Shown: positions 48,638 to 60,700 of the stretch, piece after piece
How the letters are laid out: each line of letters begins with the position of its first letter
How positions within the stretch are numbered: the first letter of the stretch is position 1
Source: Rhodamnia argentea
Lineage: Eukaryota; Streptophyta; Magnoliopsida; Myrtales; Myrtaceae
Direction: 5' to 3'
Assembly: GCF_020921035.1 (NCBI RefSeq)
Contig: NC_063151.1
Span: forward strand, 6,634,001-6,698,000
DNA: 64,000 nt
Position numbers and translations under genes: made by a program
The notes under the pieces: model-generated
What the model saw: only the letters and a program-made list of their open reading frames with translations
What the model was told of the DNA's origin: nothing
Databases searched by the model: none

Positions 48638-50130
48638 CTGTGGGGGAAGATGACGAAATGCTGTTTGTCTTTAGTACAATGGAACCGAGCGAGGGTCTGG
48701 TTCGATCTTGCAAAATTAGTGCGACATTGTAATTATGGTGTGAGTCGTGTGACCATAATGTCCCTGGTCTTCCTTCCCGTTCAGTACTGAATCATCATGA
48801 CGATGATCTGTCCATCCATGTGGATAAAAACATTTTCCTGAACCAACATATCATTTGTCAAAGTTTGGAAATGATTTAGACAAGTCAAAAAGAAAGTAAC
48901 AAGTGTCATAAACTAGCGAAGGATTGCAACGAACATCAGGCGATCGCTGTCGAGTCGAGACGAGCGATCTTTCGTCAAACCGCCCCATTTTCAATGTCCA
49001 TCGTCGTCGATGGAGCCTAGAGTGTCAGGCCGTAACACCCCAACGATGAAAATTTCGCCAATTTGATCTTTGGTAAACCAAATTATGAGTCAAAATAAGG
49101 TAGGAAGCATTGAGCTACGAGTTTGACCTGCACATTGAATTTGATGGTGTGCTGCAATTAGTGAAGCCCCATGAGTTGGAATGAAAGCTAGCTCATGGAG
49201 AGAATGTCCCGCTGCCATTATAGCCATGTGATGAGGCATTGAACGTGGCCAGATCATGGGACAGTGCCGCCTTGAATACGACACGATGCGAGGGGTGAAA
49301 TGGTAAATAAACGTCCCCCCCTCGGGAATATCATAAATTAAAACGTTATTAAAGCTTCGGACAGTCTCGTGTACGTGGCTTTTTTGGTATTTCTTGAAAT
49401 TCAGAATAATAATAATAATAATAGCCATTCTCCCGCAATTTGTCGCTAGCGGAAGACCACTTTTTTCATATCACCCAGTGGCGATTCCGTAAATACTCCA
49501 CGAAACGGCGGCCCATTTGGTAGGGAGGTCACATGGGGGTGCGTTCACTGCGACGGTGACTGGGGAAAAGAGGAGAATCCGAAGGCGCACGTGACTTCGA
49601 GACCGGGGGATGTGGGCAATGATAAGGGAGTCGGGGGTCGGGGTGGGAAAAAGGAAGCGGGAAGACCCACACGCGGGGCTGGAGAGTGGACGCCACCTCC
49701 CGGACATCAGTACGGTTCCTCGATCGATGGGAGACGCGGCACGCTCCCTGGGCTCGCGCGTGCCGGCATGTCGGCTGCTGTGTCCCGCGCACAAGCATAG
49801 AGAAGCGTGGCTGCTTCGGGCGGCGCGTGGACTTGGACGAGAGATGCGGAAGACCACTAACACCTTTAATAAATAATAATCCTCTCTTCTGACCAAATAA
49901 TAATAATAATAATAATAATCCTCTCTTAACACTCTCCCGAAAGCTACTCTTTTAAATACGGCGTAAAATTCGACAAAAAAAATACGATGTGTAAAAAAAA
50001 AAACACGGTGTAATTAAAGCTAAATTCGACAAAATAAAATTTAGTTTCCGGGCCCGGGCATGTTAAAGCCCAAAAGTTTTGGGGCGGGTCAATTCGGGCT
50101 TTCGGGCCAGTGGGCATTTCGCTCTGCCCT

Positions 50131-50173
50131 AATGAGAACCCTCGTTTATACAAAAAAAAAAAAATGAGACCCT
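50131..50173 (+). mobile_element. Poly(A)-tail micro-insertion with ~11-bp duplication
   Basis: AATGAGAACCCT (50131-50142) recurs as AATGAGACCCT (50163-50173), one base shorter. Between them is only CGTTTATAC and an A-run. Confidence 0.5.
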
Positions 50174-51182
50174 TAGTCCGATGCACGTCACGTAATTACT
50201 ATGTACTATAGTATTAATGTGTCCCCAAAGCAGCCCAAGAAATACCTCAATACAACGATAGCGGTTTTTGGATACTTTGACCCAAAAAAAAATTATGGCT
50301 GCACTATACAAATTCTAAAATATGTCGTGTATATACAATTGGGTCTTAAAATTTATACAAAATATAATTAAGTGTTAAAATTTGTTAAATTTGTGCAATC
50401 GAATTCTTCCATTGTCTTCGTCCAAATAAGCTAACGGATAATACCATGGCTTTTTTGTTATCTTTTCCCTCATATATGGTTATGACATGGCTAAAGCACG
50501 GAACATAAGATCATCAAAGTCCGCCGACACCGTCATTGATGCCGCAAGCCAACTTCATGCTAAATGAGGGGCGGGTTTAGGTTTAGGGCCGATGGTGGGG
50601 AGGCGGCGATACACCTGCATTTGTCTTCTTCTTCTTCTTTTTTTTTTTTGTAAAGTTTGCATTTTTTTTCTTTTTTGTATTAAAAAAACCATATTCGGAC
50701 CACAACGATATCGTCTAAGCCACGTCGGCGCTCCGTGATACATAAGAAATGCTTAAAAGAATATCGCGTTAGTATTTTTGATGAGCTAAATTATACGAAA
50801 TTAATGAATGGGGTTTTGAACGTTATTAATTATATCACTTAAAAATTTTAAAATTTAATAATAAATTCGTGATGATTTTCGAAATTTGTCGCGTAGTTAT
50901 CCCCGATGATCCAAAGATAGGACTTCCCATGTGGTTAAGGTAGGAGCTGAAACGAAACCCTAGAGTCTCGAGCTGCTGCTGCTGCTGCGGGCAGAGCGAG
51001 GCGTGGGAGCAAAATGGGCGAGTCAAAGTCAAAGGGTCGCTGGCAAAGCGAAACGGTGGGGTTTGACCCAAAACGAGGAAGCAGACAAAAAGCAAGGCAT
51101 TAAAAGCCGCATTAATCTTCCCTTTTTAATAATCTAATCCCACTTTCTAAAGTAGTATTATTCTTTGGGCTGGTCTCCACTC

Positions 51183-51604
51183 CTCTCCTCTCCACGGCGG
51201 AGTTCCGCTAATGCCAGCTGTCACGGGGGAAAGCAGGAGTTGGATGTGGATCGGAGTTGGTAATTTTCTAAAGAGCTACTCATTCTAGACCTAAGTAAGT
51301 GCTTAAATAGCTTCGTCCGGCCTTTGAGACGTTAAAATTCTTGATATTCCTTAAAATGAAAGGATTTTTTTTTCTCTCAGCTTAAGAGGATAACAATGAA
51401 AAATGTAAACTTCACGTTTAACTTTAATTGACTACTGTCATGTATTAGCTCCTACGAAGTTGGCATGTACTTCACACAATGGTAATTAACCAATTTGCTA
51501 GCTACGTACCCTAGTCTCCTCTCCATAGAGTCCTGCTAATGGTAGCTGTAATGGGGAAAGCAAGAGTTGATGTGGATCAAAGTTGGTATTTTATATAGAG
51601 CTAC
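51183..51604. repeat. Direct repeat pair, ~95 bp, 330 bp apart
   Basis: 51183-51280 and 51515-51604 share the order TCCTCTCC, GCTAATG, AGCTGT, GGGGAAAGCA, AGAGTT/GGAGTT, ATGTGGATC, AGTTGGTA and AGAGCTACT, roughly 75-80% identical by eye. They may be two halves of a duplicated segment or LTR remnants. Nothing coding lies between. Confidence 0.65.
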
Positions 51605-52842
51605 TAACTCCGAACTGATATACGCATATCATATTTATATTAAACTTATTTTTTTTTGTCACAAAAACTTTCAAAATCGATACCCTCGTATCAATTTTAT
51701 CCAAAAATAATTCGTGTGTACATTAGAAATTACAGGAATATCAGTTTAGGAATAAACGCAGCATAGACTTATCAATTTAAAGTTTTTTGCGACATAAATT
51801 ATTGGGAAAACGGGGCATGAGTGCACCAATTTGGAATAAATGTGATATAAGTATACCAGTTTGAAATTTTTTTTCTAACACAAAAACTTATTTTTTTTTT
51901 TTTTTTTGCAATACTAGCACGAAGAGCACAATGAATCTTAGCCGATAAACGAAATGGATTTTGTGGGCGACCCGTTACGATCTAACCATCAAGATTCAAT
52001 AGACACATGCAAACGGTGTATTTCCTTTTTATATGGTTTTTCAATTAACGTTCCGTTTGCTTTGCTCATCGCATGATGCCCAAGCGGTGGTCCCCACCTA
52101 CAGTGGGCCAAGATAATGCACTCCCCAGTCCATTGATGGGCCACAGATTGGGCCAGCCTTTTCGGACGTACAAATTGTACATCCGTCCTTTTTTTCGCTT
52201 GATGTAGGCTGCATCCGTACGATTGCAAGTGACCCTTTTAAATAAAACGGATTGAATCGTTTTTTCAACTCAATAATAGTCAATTAGAGTCCGTCACATG
52301 ACGGTATATCGACTTCACGCGATGGGGTCGTAAATTCTTGATTGATTCATTTATTCGCCGAGCATAACTTTTTCATCCGACGTCCCATTCACTCCATTTT
52401 TGCATCGACGGAAAATTTGTGACTCGATTCTTCCATAAATGTCATTCGATTTTCAAGGAAAAAAAAAAAGGTGTTCGATCAAATTGAACCGAACCCGTAG
52501 CTATGATATATCTTCATTAAAAATCTGATCACTGTTTACCGAACTGCTAATTTAGATAATTAGAAAACTTCACCCCTCATTATCATATAATTGTGGTTTC
52601 AGAATTGATATTCATGTGGTTTTTGGCCGAATTTTGATGGGGCATAATTTTTCCATCCGAAATCCTATTGACGGAGAAATTCGTGACCCAATTATTCAAA
52701 TGCAGTTCAATTTTGAAAAAAAAATGTTGGGATTGCGATTTTTCAAAACTTGGATCAAACGGCCGGTCATGTTTCTGATTGCTTGTATTGATCATGAGAT
52801 TTGTGATTCGACAGAATAAAGAGGCGCCGACATCTACAAGTA

Positions 52843-55180
52843 TTCATTCTTCTTCACAAAGGCTAATTTGGGGATAGACGTGCTTCCCTCACATATTTAC
52901 AGGTTCTCAAAGTGAAATAATATTTTGAATCAATCGAAATTCTCGGTAATTGTTGCGTACGGAAGAATGGCTGAACTTTTCATGAGGTCTCAACCTACTT
53001 TGAAAATCAAATTCTCAAGTTTCTTGGAATCTTCTAAAGGAAAGGGCCATATTTACCGTATAGGGCCATATCACTAAGTCACTCCACCTTGAGGTTCTCA
53101 TGATATGGCGGTTGAGGTGTACCATTTTGTCTACCTTGAGGAAAGAGAGATTGATTCCTGTAAGGAAGTGTCTTGATCTCTAAAGTTTTCATGAGCATTC
53201 TAGAACACTCATGGGGACGTTATGGGAGTTGTATGCCCAATATATTTACGCATATAATGAAGTAGTTGAGGAGAGTAGATCTTGACCATTCAATCAAGGG
53301 GTAATCGTCGGTAGGGATTACAAGGCTTCTTGTATTTATAGGATACTCTCCCACTTATTTGTATCACCCAACGCTTGAGCAATAGAAACATTTTATTCTA
53401 TATCTTCTCTTTCTAAACTATTTCTCTCTCTGTGATCTGAGTAGGTTAGTGATATCCAAAGAAGCCGCATGGTCTCGATCCCAAGCATCGGCCCGAAACA
53501 CATGAAATTGCCTCATTTCCATGTGAAGAAATGGATTGTTTTTATTTTATTTTATTTTGCCAACCATATCATGAAATGGTGAAAGCAAACGCACAAAATC
53601 ATCAGACAAAAAGTGACCACATACAAATTAGTTTCCTTGGTCAAGCAGCTTTATCATATAGATGATCTGCTCCACTATAAAATCTACAAGTATAGAAAAT
53701 GTAGTAACTACCAACAACATACCTCAGCTGAAATCGATAGCCTGCTCAGCGCCAGTTCCCAAAGCCTTCGACTGCCACAAGTGGTTACAACTCAGCATCC
53801 ATTAATCACTGCAAGCTGAATTGTCGCAAGATCTGCCGCTTCATCACCACCACCGATAACTAGCACCCTTTGCCTACCAAAAGGAAGCAACAAGGCAACT
53901 CTCTTAGAACAGGCAAAAGGAGTTGTTCCACCAAGTTGATCAGAATACTGAAGTTTAGAATTTCATTCTATTGTTCTATTTCCAAAGCAATCGGGAATCG
54001 AATCTTAACTGAAGAGAGAGTCACATGAAGTAAACATACGATTTCGGTTGCCCACTGACGGAAACGAGAATTGGCAGTGTGTTCAACCTCAAGGACAGAA
54101 CAACACCGGAAAACCGGAGATAAAACCGAGGGAAGTTACAATGTCGGACGTGATCTATAATGGAAATGGATAATCGCACATCGAAACCAACTCGAAGGAA
54201 ACGATTATGCAAAAGCATATTCAACATTTTACTCAAGTATTTTTCTCGAATATGTGATATGTAGTCTGTAACACAAGCTCTACATGCGAATTTAATGAAT
54301 TTTCTTGCTTGAACTTGATACATCAGTCTTCAAATCAACATGAATTGGCGCAAAGTTTAGAATTAGTAAGGTGATATGCTGTAATTTCATAATCAATACT
54401 CTCTTCCACCAAGTTTGTCATAATAGATGAGTTGAAAGCTGTAATTTCTAACCATGAATAAGAGCTACATACATAACTCAAAATAGAAAGCTCACCACCA
54501 TCCTATCCACGACTAGTAGACTACCGGTGACAACAACCAATGCATAACTTACTGCAACCCGAGAAAGCTACGTTTCGAGTTCACTTGTACCTTTGTGTTT
54601 AGCGAAGAGGTTTCTATGTTTCGGAGAAACGAGCAGATTCAGCAACCTAAGTCCTAGTTCGAATTTGCACTACAGTTCATACCATACTACTAAAGCAAAA
54701 GGGATAGAACTATCACGGCTCTCAATTGTCTCCTCCGAAACACATACGCTATGGACGACCCAAAAAGGAACAAATGATAGCAAAACCGAACTTCAATCAA
54801 GAGCATGCAGCTCAGTAACTATTATCGATCGGAGTGATGGACACAACACCAGCATGAACGAGGACCTCATTCTGCTTGGGATTAGGGACCTTGACAATGT
54901 CGCGGAGCTCCAACACCTTCGGGCCGCCGAATCGCAGCAACAGCACGGCTCTGCAACCGGTGGTGATGGGCCTAGGCGCGATTTAAGAAGAATAAGGTAG
55001 CTCTTAATTGTAATCCACCAATGAAGTCGATACGTGCTTGACGATCAACTACTCTTGAGTCCATTAAAAGAGTGAAGGAGGACAAGGTCGATATTCTTGC
55101 GTAGGGAATGAGCGTTTTCTGATTCTTTCCACCATGGCTCATGACCTTCTGAAGCCACGTACGTATGACTGCGAAAAATA
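52843..55180 (-). pseudogene. Decayed tandem duplicate of the quinone oxidoreductase gene
   Basis: Minus-strand mosaic copy of the intact gene at 57730-61793. 52900-52967 matches its 3' untranslated region (57627-57690). 52975-53030 matches 58435-58490. 53045-53130 matches parts of 58915-59100. 53512-53960 matches 59540-60080, including exon 4. 54373-54500 matches intron 3, and 54540-55000 matches 61290-61690 (intron 1 and most of exon 1). 55090-55170 matches sequence upstream of the intact gene (62457-62540). Exons 2, 3, 5, 6 and 7 are missing. The exon 4 copy has a TGA right after the Cys codon of its NGC motif, and the exon 1 copy lacks the first ~30 codons. It cannot make the enzyme. Confidence 0.85.
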
Positions 55181-55304
55181 TAGAAATAATTCATTGTGGA
55201 CGTGATTGGCTATCGCAAGAATAATTGACTCCAGTGGAAGACATCGAATTAATATGATATTCTCTTGGGTGTTATTGGTTCTTAATCAAATTATGACACT
55301 TGTG

Positions 55305-55361
55305 ATATAATGTACTTGTATTTGACAAAAAAAAGAGAAAAAAATATAATGTACCTGTATT
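55305..55361 (+). mobile_element. Poly(A)-tail micro-insertion with 18-bp duplication
   Basis: ATATAATGTACTTGTATT (55305-55322) recurs at 55344-55361 with one base changed. The 21 bases between are TGAC plus an A-rich tail. An 18-bp target duplication is in the normal range for LINE-driven insertion. Confidence 0.6.
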
Positions 55362-56025
55362 ACTTTTATGTTTAATTCAATTACTAAATGTTAATTAAAA
55401 TTTTTAAAACTGTTCTAAATAAATTTTTTGTAATTAAAAGTCAAGAATATAGCTGTTGACCGACCGCTGCAAACAAAAACACCAACCCAATCTGCCTGTA
55501 TATAGAGCACCTAAATGAAAGGAAGAGGAAAGTCGAGAAGCATCTCTAAATCAACATTCAAAAGTCGAGAAACTGTACCCCCTTCACGTTAGCAACCCAA
55601 CAAAACAGCAAGTGGCCGATTTAAACGTCAATGTACCTGAGTTGAGTAATCGACAAAATAGAGAGGCATCAACGTCTGAAAACTGTTCGATCTGATTAAG
55701 TTAGAATAATCCCATGAGCCATGACAACACTCCACGGAAGATTATCTGTGCAATTGTAAGTGAACATTTACGTGGAACGAATCTTGTTTTCAACTCAACA
55801 CCCAATTCAAGTCGATCACATCGCTATATATCGATTTCACGCCATCGAGTCATAAATTCTTAGCTCATTTATTTATTCAGGAGCACGAACAACTGGACAC
55901 AATTGGCTTTAATTGGTGGAGAGACGTGTTCGGCTGCTCGGTTACCGTGTGCGGATAGTGAACTTGTAATTCAGATGGAATTCTGTCTTCACTTCACGGG
56001 TGAAATGTCCCAAATCTCGAACGTT

Positions 56026-56082
56026 GAACTCAGAACGTCATTTCGACCAAAAAAAAAAAAAAAAAAGAACTCAGAATGTCAT
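56026..56082 (+). mobile_element. Poly(A)-tail micro-insertion with 16-bp duplication
   Basis: GAACTCAGAACGTCAT (56026-56041) recurs at 56067-56082 with one base changed. The 25 bases between are TTCGACC plus 18 A. Confidence 0.65.
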
Positions 56083-56540
56083 CGAAGGGTGCTATAATAT
56101 CAAAGTCTCATTAGTCCTCATCCGGCAAAGTTGGCACTCGACGCTTATCAGTACAGAACTGCTATTTATGCTGTGGCTTCTGATTTGGTCGCTGACCGTA
56201 TTTAATCACAGATGGGGTCGAAACTGCAGCTTTAAGAGGGATGATAAATGAGTGAAAAGCACTCAGAAAGGCAGAGGCTTGAACCATATCAGGCACCAAA
56301 GGAGCGACTGATAGGAGACGCTTTCATGCGCTTAGATACATAGAGCTACACTGCTTCTAGATCGTCTTTAGAAGGAACGAAGCTAATGCTTTGTCCTATG
56401 CTTGACCACATCACATTCCTCGGGTTTATTTTCGACTTCTGTAACCCTTCACCAGTTTCAGAACAGCTTTAAATACGATGCAACCCTCAAATAACTGTTC
56501 AACTTTCCCTTTTTGTACACATTTTTGGCATGATTTAGAC

Positions 56541-57295
56541 TATGGATGATTGGTTTCCGATCCGATTCTCCTCAAGAACCTAGAACCGGACCGGTGGTCT
56601 CGATTCTCAGTTTTCGAAATCGGAGACCGATCCGGTCCGGTTCTCAAGTAGTCCAATGAAACTGGTAGCGATAGCAAAGTTATTAGTTCTTGCTTCAATG
56701 TCATTTTCCAAGCAATTTGAAACAAAAAGAGTAGCGATGGCAAAGTCAAAAAACTCGGAGAGAAACAAGAAAGTGAGATGAATCGCAACAAATCCTACAG
56801 CACAAGAATCGGAGAAATCAGATCATCATGCAAACAGGGAAAATCTATGATTCAATTCCGTAACAGGAACTTCCAAGAACAAAATATCATGGACAATGGA
56901 ATAAAAAAAATTAACAAATAAAAACATGGGCAGGGTCGCATCAATTCAAAGTCTACTACGTAGAACCCATGAAAAAGGATCGACGTCCCGCAACGAAGAA
57001 AGAAAGATAGTTGAATGTTGCCAAAAACTACTCAGTTCGGAAGCAGAACCTTGGACTGCAATGTCACCAACTCTCTCTCTCTCTCTCTGTGGGATGACAG
57101 CAGTGAACAGAGAAATTAGGGATGTGGGGTTAAAATCTTTTGATCCGGTCCTGTACTCCTGAAACCGGGACCGGATTGTCCAGACACCGGTTTCAATTTT
57201 AAAACTGAGAACTGGACCGCTATCCTCTGGAACCGAGAATTGGACCACCAGTCTAGGCGATTTCCGATTTGATCAATCCTACTTGCTCACCCCTA
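56541..57295. mobile_element. hAT-type MITE with 8-bp target duplication
   Basis: A perfect 8-bp direct repeat ATTTAGAC (56533-56540 and 57296-57303) flanks a 755-bp element. Its right end, read inward on the minus strand, begins TAGGGGTGAGCAAG, a classic plant hAT terminus; the left end TATGGATGATTGG is a diverged partner. Subterminal ACCGGACCGG and CCGGTCCGG motifs on the left face ACCGGGACCGG and matching motifs on the right in inverted order. It has no transposase. Confidence 0.7.
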
Positions 57296-57729
57296 ATTTA
57301 GACACCAAATGTCTCGACATTTCCACCAAGAAATGTGAAAATTCAAGATGACATACATTAAGTCGGTCTTGGGACAATGCAAAACGCTAGCCAGTTTATA
57401 CAAGTTCATCAGTGCGATCATTAAGTCCTCTTAAGTGACATGAGGAAGTCCGAGCATAACGTCTTTGGCTGGGAGGATATGTACTCATCTCTACTTTAGA
57501 GCTAGATTCTGAATTTTCTGGAGGGGACTACCACGGACAATGCAAGTTTTCATTCTTCACAAGTAGTAGACGAAATGACACGAGATGTTTTATTAACACA
57601 AAGTTCATCTGGAAAAAATGTGCTTACATATTTACAGGTTTCCAAGGTGAAAAAATATTTTGAATTGAACAAAACTCCTGGTAATTGTTGCTTAGAGAAG
57701 AGACTAGCCAGAAGCATCAGCTACACATT

Positions 57730-60700
57730 TCAGTTGAATTCCAGCACCACTTTACCGGGAATTTGCTTTCTATCTTTAGCCTCGTGAGCCTCTCTCACTT
57801 GTGTGATTAGGAATGTTTTATCAATGGGTATATGCATCCTCCCGGCTTCAGATAGCCTGCGGATCTCCACTAAACCTTCGGAATCGGCCCTCATGTATGT
57901 CCAAAAGTATTCTGCCACCATTAGGACGCAAAACAAAGATGAATATAGTCACGACTGACACATTAACAGGACATGCCTTTCCTCTATAAACCAGGCAGGT
58001 TATGTAAAAAGTATACTAGCACAAGGAACAACAATGTAATATGAAAGACAATGGGATTTATTAGATGGACATTGTATACAATGAACCTAGGGGCATGGAT
58101 TTGAACACAAGAAGAAAACTATCCCAAGCAAGAAATGGAAGAGTTGACAAACAAGACAGGAATATGTGACAGCTAGCAAGTTCAGAAGCTAGTTGATCCA
58201 CCCACCTGATGATCCTTAATCCCTATACTCAGTATACCAGCTTTTCCTTTCCTTCAATCGATATTTTTACATTGATGAGTTATGCCGATTATACACAACA
58301 CTCCTAAGCAAAGTCCTATGTTCTTCCTAGTTAAATAATATAGACCAGTCAAGTAACACACAATCGCTTCTAACAATCAAGGAACACAGATAATTAATTT
58401 GCAAAATGTATGCAGAAGAATGGGGGAATACATCACAGGCTGAACTTTCCAAGAGATCTCAGCCTACTTTGAAAGCAATTTCTCAAGATTCCTCTAATCT
58501 GCGAAGGGCTAGCCCATTCAATAAAGGCTGATTTTGGATCGGGCAAGTTCCAGAGGACTGGCACATGCACAACTCACTGCTATTAGAAAGTATGAACTTC
58601 TAGCGCTATTACTTAGTAATGTACCTGGAAAGAACTTATGAGGTTCAAGCTGCCTATTTTGAAACAGAATGGAGATGGGACAGCTGTACTCCATCCATTC
58701 GGCTTCAATACAGAAGGAAGAGCAATCCTAAACATTTTTTATATTTTGCAAATATTCTTTCTCCGTATTTTTCTTTATTGACCTCTATCTCAATCTATAT
58801 ATACATCAATTCCTTCAAACAAGTAGATGGTCCAGCAAATTAATTTCAAACAAAGGAAGTGTAAGCTTGCATGGTAACCAGGAAAGTTTGCCACACTTTT
58901 TCAAGCAGTACTGGACAAGGCCCCAGATTTACCAAATAAGGCCATATAACTAAGCCATTCCATCTTGAGAGGTTCTTGTAATTTTGAAGAAAAACTAAAG
59001 ACAAAATTGATCGGACAATAAAAAAGAGTGTTAAGACACAGTAGCAGTAAGGCTCTCCCTACCAAAATAATGTTGAGGGCTATCATTTTGTCTATCTATT
59101 ATATAGTGTGGAAGGTTCAAGTAGAAAAAAGCATAAACATACCTATTCCATGCGAATAGCGGTACTGAAATTGTTTCTTCAGTAACAATGCTGTAGCTGC
59201 AGGGAGCCCAATGGCTATTCCATATCTATCAGCCAATGCTGCTGCCTCCCCCTGCAACAGAGTTCGAGAGAAATTTGAACTCGCAAAACTCTGCAAGAGG
59301 AAACCATGCAACTTTGCTTTATCCTACCTGGAGTGTCATATAGTGTCCACCTCTCTTCAAAAAATTAATGCCTATTCTCTCGGTCTCTGATCTACCTATA
59401 GTATCTAAAACCGCGTCAAACTTCCCCTTTATTGCCAATTCGATGTCCTGTCAAGCAATAACAATCATTTCTTTAAAGAGGAGAGAAAGCAGACACCTTG
59501 ATTGCTATCAGAAAGTTCAATGCGAAAGTATATTTCTCTTGTAATAGGCATGGAACTTCCTTATTTCTATGTGCAAAATGGTTTTTTTCTTGGCCAACCA
59601 TGTCATGAAATAGTAAAAGAAAACACACAGAATGAATAAATAGATGATCAACAGAGAAAGGTGCCCACATACGAATTAGCTTCCACGGTCAAGTAGTCTT
59701 GAGATGTTTTACCATATAAATGATTTTCTCCACTATAATATCTGAAAACACAGAAAATAAAATAACAACCAATGACATACCTCGGTTGTGTAGTCAACAG
59801 CCTGCTCAGCGCCAGCTGCCAGAGCTCGATCAAGGCTTTGACTGCCACAAGTTGTTACAACTTGGCACCCATTAGCCACTGCAAGCTGGATTGCTGCAAA
59901 ACCTACTGCTCCTCCACCACCAATAACTAGCACCCTTTGCCTACCAAAAGGAAACAACAAGGCACTCTTAGACCGTTTGCCTACCAAAATGACAACAAAG
60001 CAACTCTTTAACAGGAAGAGAGTTGCATTAAAAGCTATAAATTCATATGCTATACTCTGTTCCACCAAGTTGATCAAAATAGATAAGTTACTACAAGATC
60101 ATTTATTAGCATGAATAATTTGAGTACAACCACACACATAGCTCAAAATAGAAAGCTTATTGGAATTCCCAAGGGGAAATGAATTGGTTTCACTGGGACA
60201 GAATATGTTAAATAACTCGAATCTTTCCATCACATGCCAGGAAAATCGAACAAACTCTGAAATATAATCATCTTGGACCATATTTCAAAGACAATCCAGT
60301 TGTGTCCCATGCACCTTCCTTCTTAATTAAGTTGAAAGCTTTCCAGAAACTTTTTCCAGAAACTATGTGAAGATGGGCCATGTAGAGCAAACCACAAAAA
60401 GAACATCAACTAGAGAAAGGTCAAGACACGGCATCGGGCAATTGGAAGCAAACCGATTCAGAACGTACCCTTCACTTATCCTAGCAGTACTTTTTAAAGC
60501 TCTCCATGCAGTCAGTGCAGCAAAAGGGATGGTGGACGCTTCCTATAAGATGTGAGGTTTCCGATGTCATTTTCCAACGTTAGCTAATATGCACAACGCC
60601 AAAGAGCACTACAGTAAAAATACACAATTGCAAGACCAATACAAGCGTAAAAAACACTTAAAACTTTATAAAAGAACTCAACGCCCACCTCATGTGTAAT

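Larger units (their letters stand above)
48640..52840. other. Gene-poor spacer
   Basis: No frame here resembles a known protein. A GC-rich patch near 49500-49860 gives long spurious frames on both strands. The stretch holds a ~95-bp direct repeat pair (51183-51280 and 51515-51604), a poly(A) micro-insertion (50131-50173) and other dispersed repeats (52266-52440 and 52640-52720). Confidence 0.5.
52266..55890. repeat. Dispersed direct repeat, two copies
   Basis: 52266-52370 and 55789-55890 share CAACTCAA, GTC...CACAT, TATATCGA(C/T)TTCACGC, (G/A)TCATAAATTCTT-like and TTTATTC blocks in the same order. A shorter shared block, GACA(G/A)AATA(A/G)AGAGGC, occurs near 52811 and 55652. They are probably fragments of one interspersed family that also brackets the pseudogene. 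Confidence 0.5.

Noticed and set aside
46094-48790. Several long plus-strand frames opposite the protamine-P1-like gene (for example 47098-47748, 47906-48790)
   Set aside because: Low-complexity antisense of an acidic, Ser-rich coding sequence; no domain is recognisable, while the minus frame has conserved plant blocks.
49471-49932. 153-codon minus frame in a GC-rich patch
   Set aside because: It begins in an (ATT)n-type repeat encoding poly-Tyr and shows no family resemblance; other frames there are equally open.
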